Shown here piece by piece: positions 12,523-13,710 of a DNA stretch of 13,710 nt (position 1 is its first letter; each line of letters opens with the position of its first letter). The DNA is taken from the NCBI GenBank assembly GCA_902767235.1, contig CACXGR010000125.1:1-13710 (forward strand), given 5' to 3'. Both the position numbers and the translations under genes were made by a program. Below the pieces are notes generated by a model. That model was given only the letters and a program-made list of their open reading frames with translations, did not search any database and was not told the DNA's origin. The DNA comes from an uncultured Lachnospiraceae bacterium (GTDB lineage Bacteria; Bacillota; Clostridia; Lachnospirales; Lachnospiraceae).

Positions 12523-13710
12523 TTAACCCATGATCACTTCTACTTTGTACTCTTTTTGACCCTTCTTGTAAGGGATCACATGTCCGGCCACTTCCTGTCC
12601 GTCTACGATCATCTTCTTGACACCCTTTTCCACATGATCCGGATTCTTGACGCTGATATGGTAGACGCCTTCTCTGTAGGCGCGTGTCAGCTCGAAATCG
12701 CCGAAATCATCGGGGATGCAGGGATCGATGCTGAGCCCGTTGAAGGTGGGATAGACGCCCAGAATGTACTGGGAGATATCCGTAAAGGTCCATGCAGCGG
12801 TGCCTGTCAGCCAGCTGTTCTTGCCCTCGCCGAAATTGGGCGCTTCGGGACCGGCGACCATCTGGGAGTATACATAGGGCTCCGTCCTGTGGATCTCGCT
12901 GAATTCCTCGACGCAGGAAGGGCATGTCTTCCAGTAGATCTCAAAAGCTCTGTTTCCACGGCCCATGACTGTCTCTGCGATGGATACCCAGGGATTGTTG
13001 TGACAGAAGATACCGCCGTTCTCCTTATATCCCGGAGGATAGGAGGAGACTTCGCCCAGTTCCACGTGATATCTGGTATAGGCGGGCTTCAAAAGAGCGA
13101 TACCGTATTTGGAGTCCAGGATATCCCTGACGCTGTTGAGTGCCTGGAGCGCTTCTCCGGTCTCTTTGCCGACACCGGCCAGTACGCAGAAGCCCTGGGG
13201 CTCAATATAGATCTGTCCTTCTTCACACTCGTGGGAGCCGACTTTATTGCTGTATGCGTCATAGGCGCGGACGAACCACTTGCCGTCCCAGCCGTCGGTC
13301 AGCAGCGCCTTCTCCATGAGATCGCGCTCTCTGCGGATCTGCGCCGCCTCGTCGGAAAGGCCCAGGATGTCGCAGATCATGGCGTATTCCTCTGCGTACT
13401 TGACGAACATACCGCCGATAAATACGGATTCGGCTACCGGACCTTCGCTGGGACCGGATGTCTGGAAGGACTCGCCGGAGTGTTCGGAGAAGCAGTTGAG
13501 GTTGAGGCAGTCGTTCCAGTCTGCCCGGCCGATCAGCGGGATCCCGTGAGGACCCTTGTGACTGATGGTGTAGTTCACGCTCCTGCGAAGATGTTCCATG
13601 AGAGGCTGCGCGAGAGACGCGTCATTATCAAAGGGAACCGATTCGTCCAAAATAGTGAGATCACCGGTCTCACGGATGTAAGCGCTGACCGCTGCGATCA
13701 GCCACAGCGG
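12523..13710 (-). CDS. GH94 disaccharide phosphorylase (cellobiose/chitobiose type), C-terminal part
   Basis: The frame is open to the right edge, so the 5' half lies outside; 395 residues are visible, about half the usual length near 800. The sequence entering from the edge, PLWLIAAVSAYIRETGD, is typical of the (alpha/alpha)6 barrel of GH94. The catalytic general acid is the second Asp of RADWNDCLNL (codon at about 13510-13512). Other family strings are GPVAESVFIGGMFV, HNNPWVSIAET, YSQMVAG and GEGKNSWLTGTAAW. The last about 80 residues form the C-terminal beta domain. These enzymes split cellobiose, chitobiose or related disaccharides with phosphate, yielding a sugar-1-phosphate without spending ATP. 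Specificity cannot be set from this half. There is no signal peptide evidence; the family is cytoplasmic. Confidence 0.9.
   Translation of the reverse strand, partial: PLWLIAAVSAYIRETGDLTILDESVPFDNDASLAQPLMEHLRRSVNYTISHKGPHGIPLIGRADWNDCLNLNCFSEHSGESFQTSGPSEGPVAESVFIGGMFVKYAEEYAMICDILGLSDEAAQIRRERDLMEKALLTDGWDGKWFVRAYDAYSNKVGSHECEEGQIYIEPQGFCVLAGVGKETGEALQALNSVRDILDSKYGIALLKPAYTRYHVELGEVSSYPPGYKENGGIFCHNNPWVSIAETVMGRGNRAFEIYWKTCPSCVEEFSEIHRTEPYVYSQMVAGPEAPNFGEGKNSWLTGTAAWTFTDISQYILGVYPTFNGLSIDPCIPDDFGDFELTRAYREGVYHISVKNPDHVEKGVKKMIVDGQEVAGHVIPYKKGQKEYKVEVIMG

Noticed and set aside
12501..12533. 10-residue frame MKTSKKDINP after a GAGGAGG sequence
   Set aside because: The ribosome site is only about 2 bases from the ATG, the frame lies just past a terminator and overlaps the end of the GH94 gene.

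Overview
The window reads as chromosomal DNA of an anaerobic low-GC-lineage Firmicute, most likely a Clostridia/Lachnospiraceae-type gut bacterium. The evidence is a plant-like PPi-dependent phosphofructokinase, a meso-diaminopimelate dehydrogenase, a CBS/DRTGG-containing family II pyrophosphatase, a GH94 disaccharide phosphorylase, strong AGGAGG ribosome sites and sigma-A promoters close to TTGACA-17-TATAAT. No rRNA, tRNA, CRISPR array, transposase or integrase was seen. The genes are densely packed; the longest gene-free stretches are about 250-270 bases (3003-3268 and 4269-4516), and both are full of regulatory signals.

Layout. 2-430: 3' end of a PPi-phosphofructokinase gene (+). 521-1393: EamA-type transporter (-), convergent with it across a shared terminator. 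1566-2552: diaminopimelate dehydrogenase (+). 2640-3002: small XRE regulator (-), convergent with ddh across a second shared terminator. 3003-3268: a divergent promoter region with two ACCT-N3-AGGT operator-like sites and a strong plus-strand promoter that drives only a short structured transcript ending in a terminator. 3269-4268: an XRE repressor plus ImmA/IrrE metallopeptidase operon (-). 4269-4516: back-to-back perfect sigma-A promoters, each with the same 13-base operator-like sequence at its start site, and a near-consensus LexA box in one of them. 4517-6233: Y-family DNA polymerase and an unknown 126-residue companion (+). 6329-9212: secreted NlpC/P60 cell-wall hydrolase with cell-wall-binding repeats, a lipoprotein barnase, a barstar and a metallophosphatase, probably one transcript (+). 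9329-10597: O-acetylhomoserine sulfhydrylase (-). 10783-12423: CBS-DRTGG pyrophosphatase (+). 12523-13710: GH94 phosphorylase (-), running off the window.

The most interesting part is 3269-6233. A repressor and an ImmA/IrrE protease are transcribed divergently from a translesion polymerase, with paired operators plus an SOS box. This looks like a locus combining DdrO/IrrE-like (or ImmR/ImmA-like) protease-relieved repression with LexA control. The second is 6329-9212: an intact barnase domain on a lipoprotein signal peptide, with its barstar antidote directly downstream and a secreted peptidoglycan hydrolase upstream, which looks like an antagonism or surface-RNase locus. Housekeeping genes link to PPi metabolism (PPi-phosphofructokinase at one end, regulated pyrophosphatase near the other), lysine/cell-wall DAP and methionine synthesis, and phosphorolytic sugar use.
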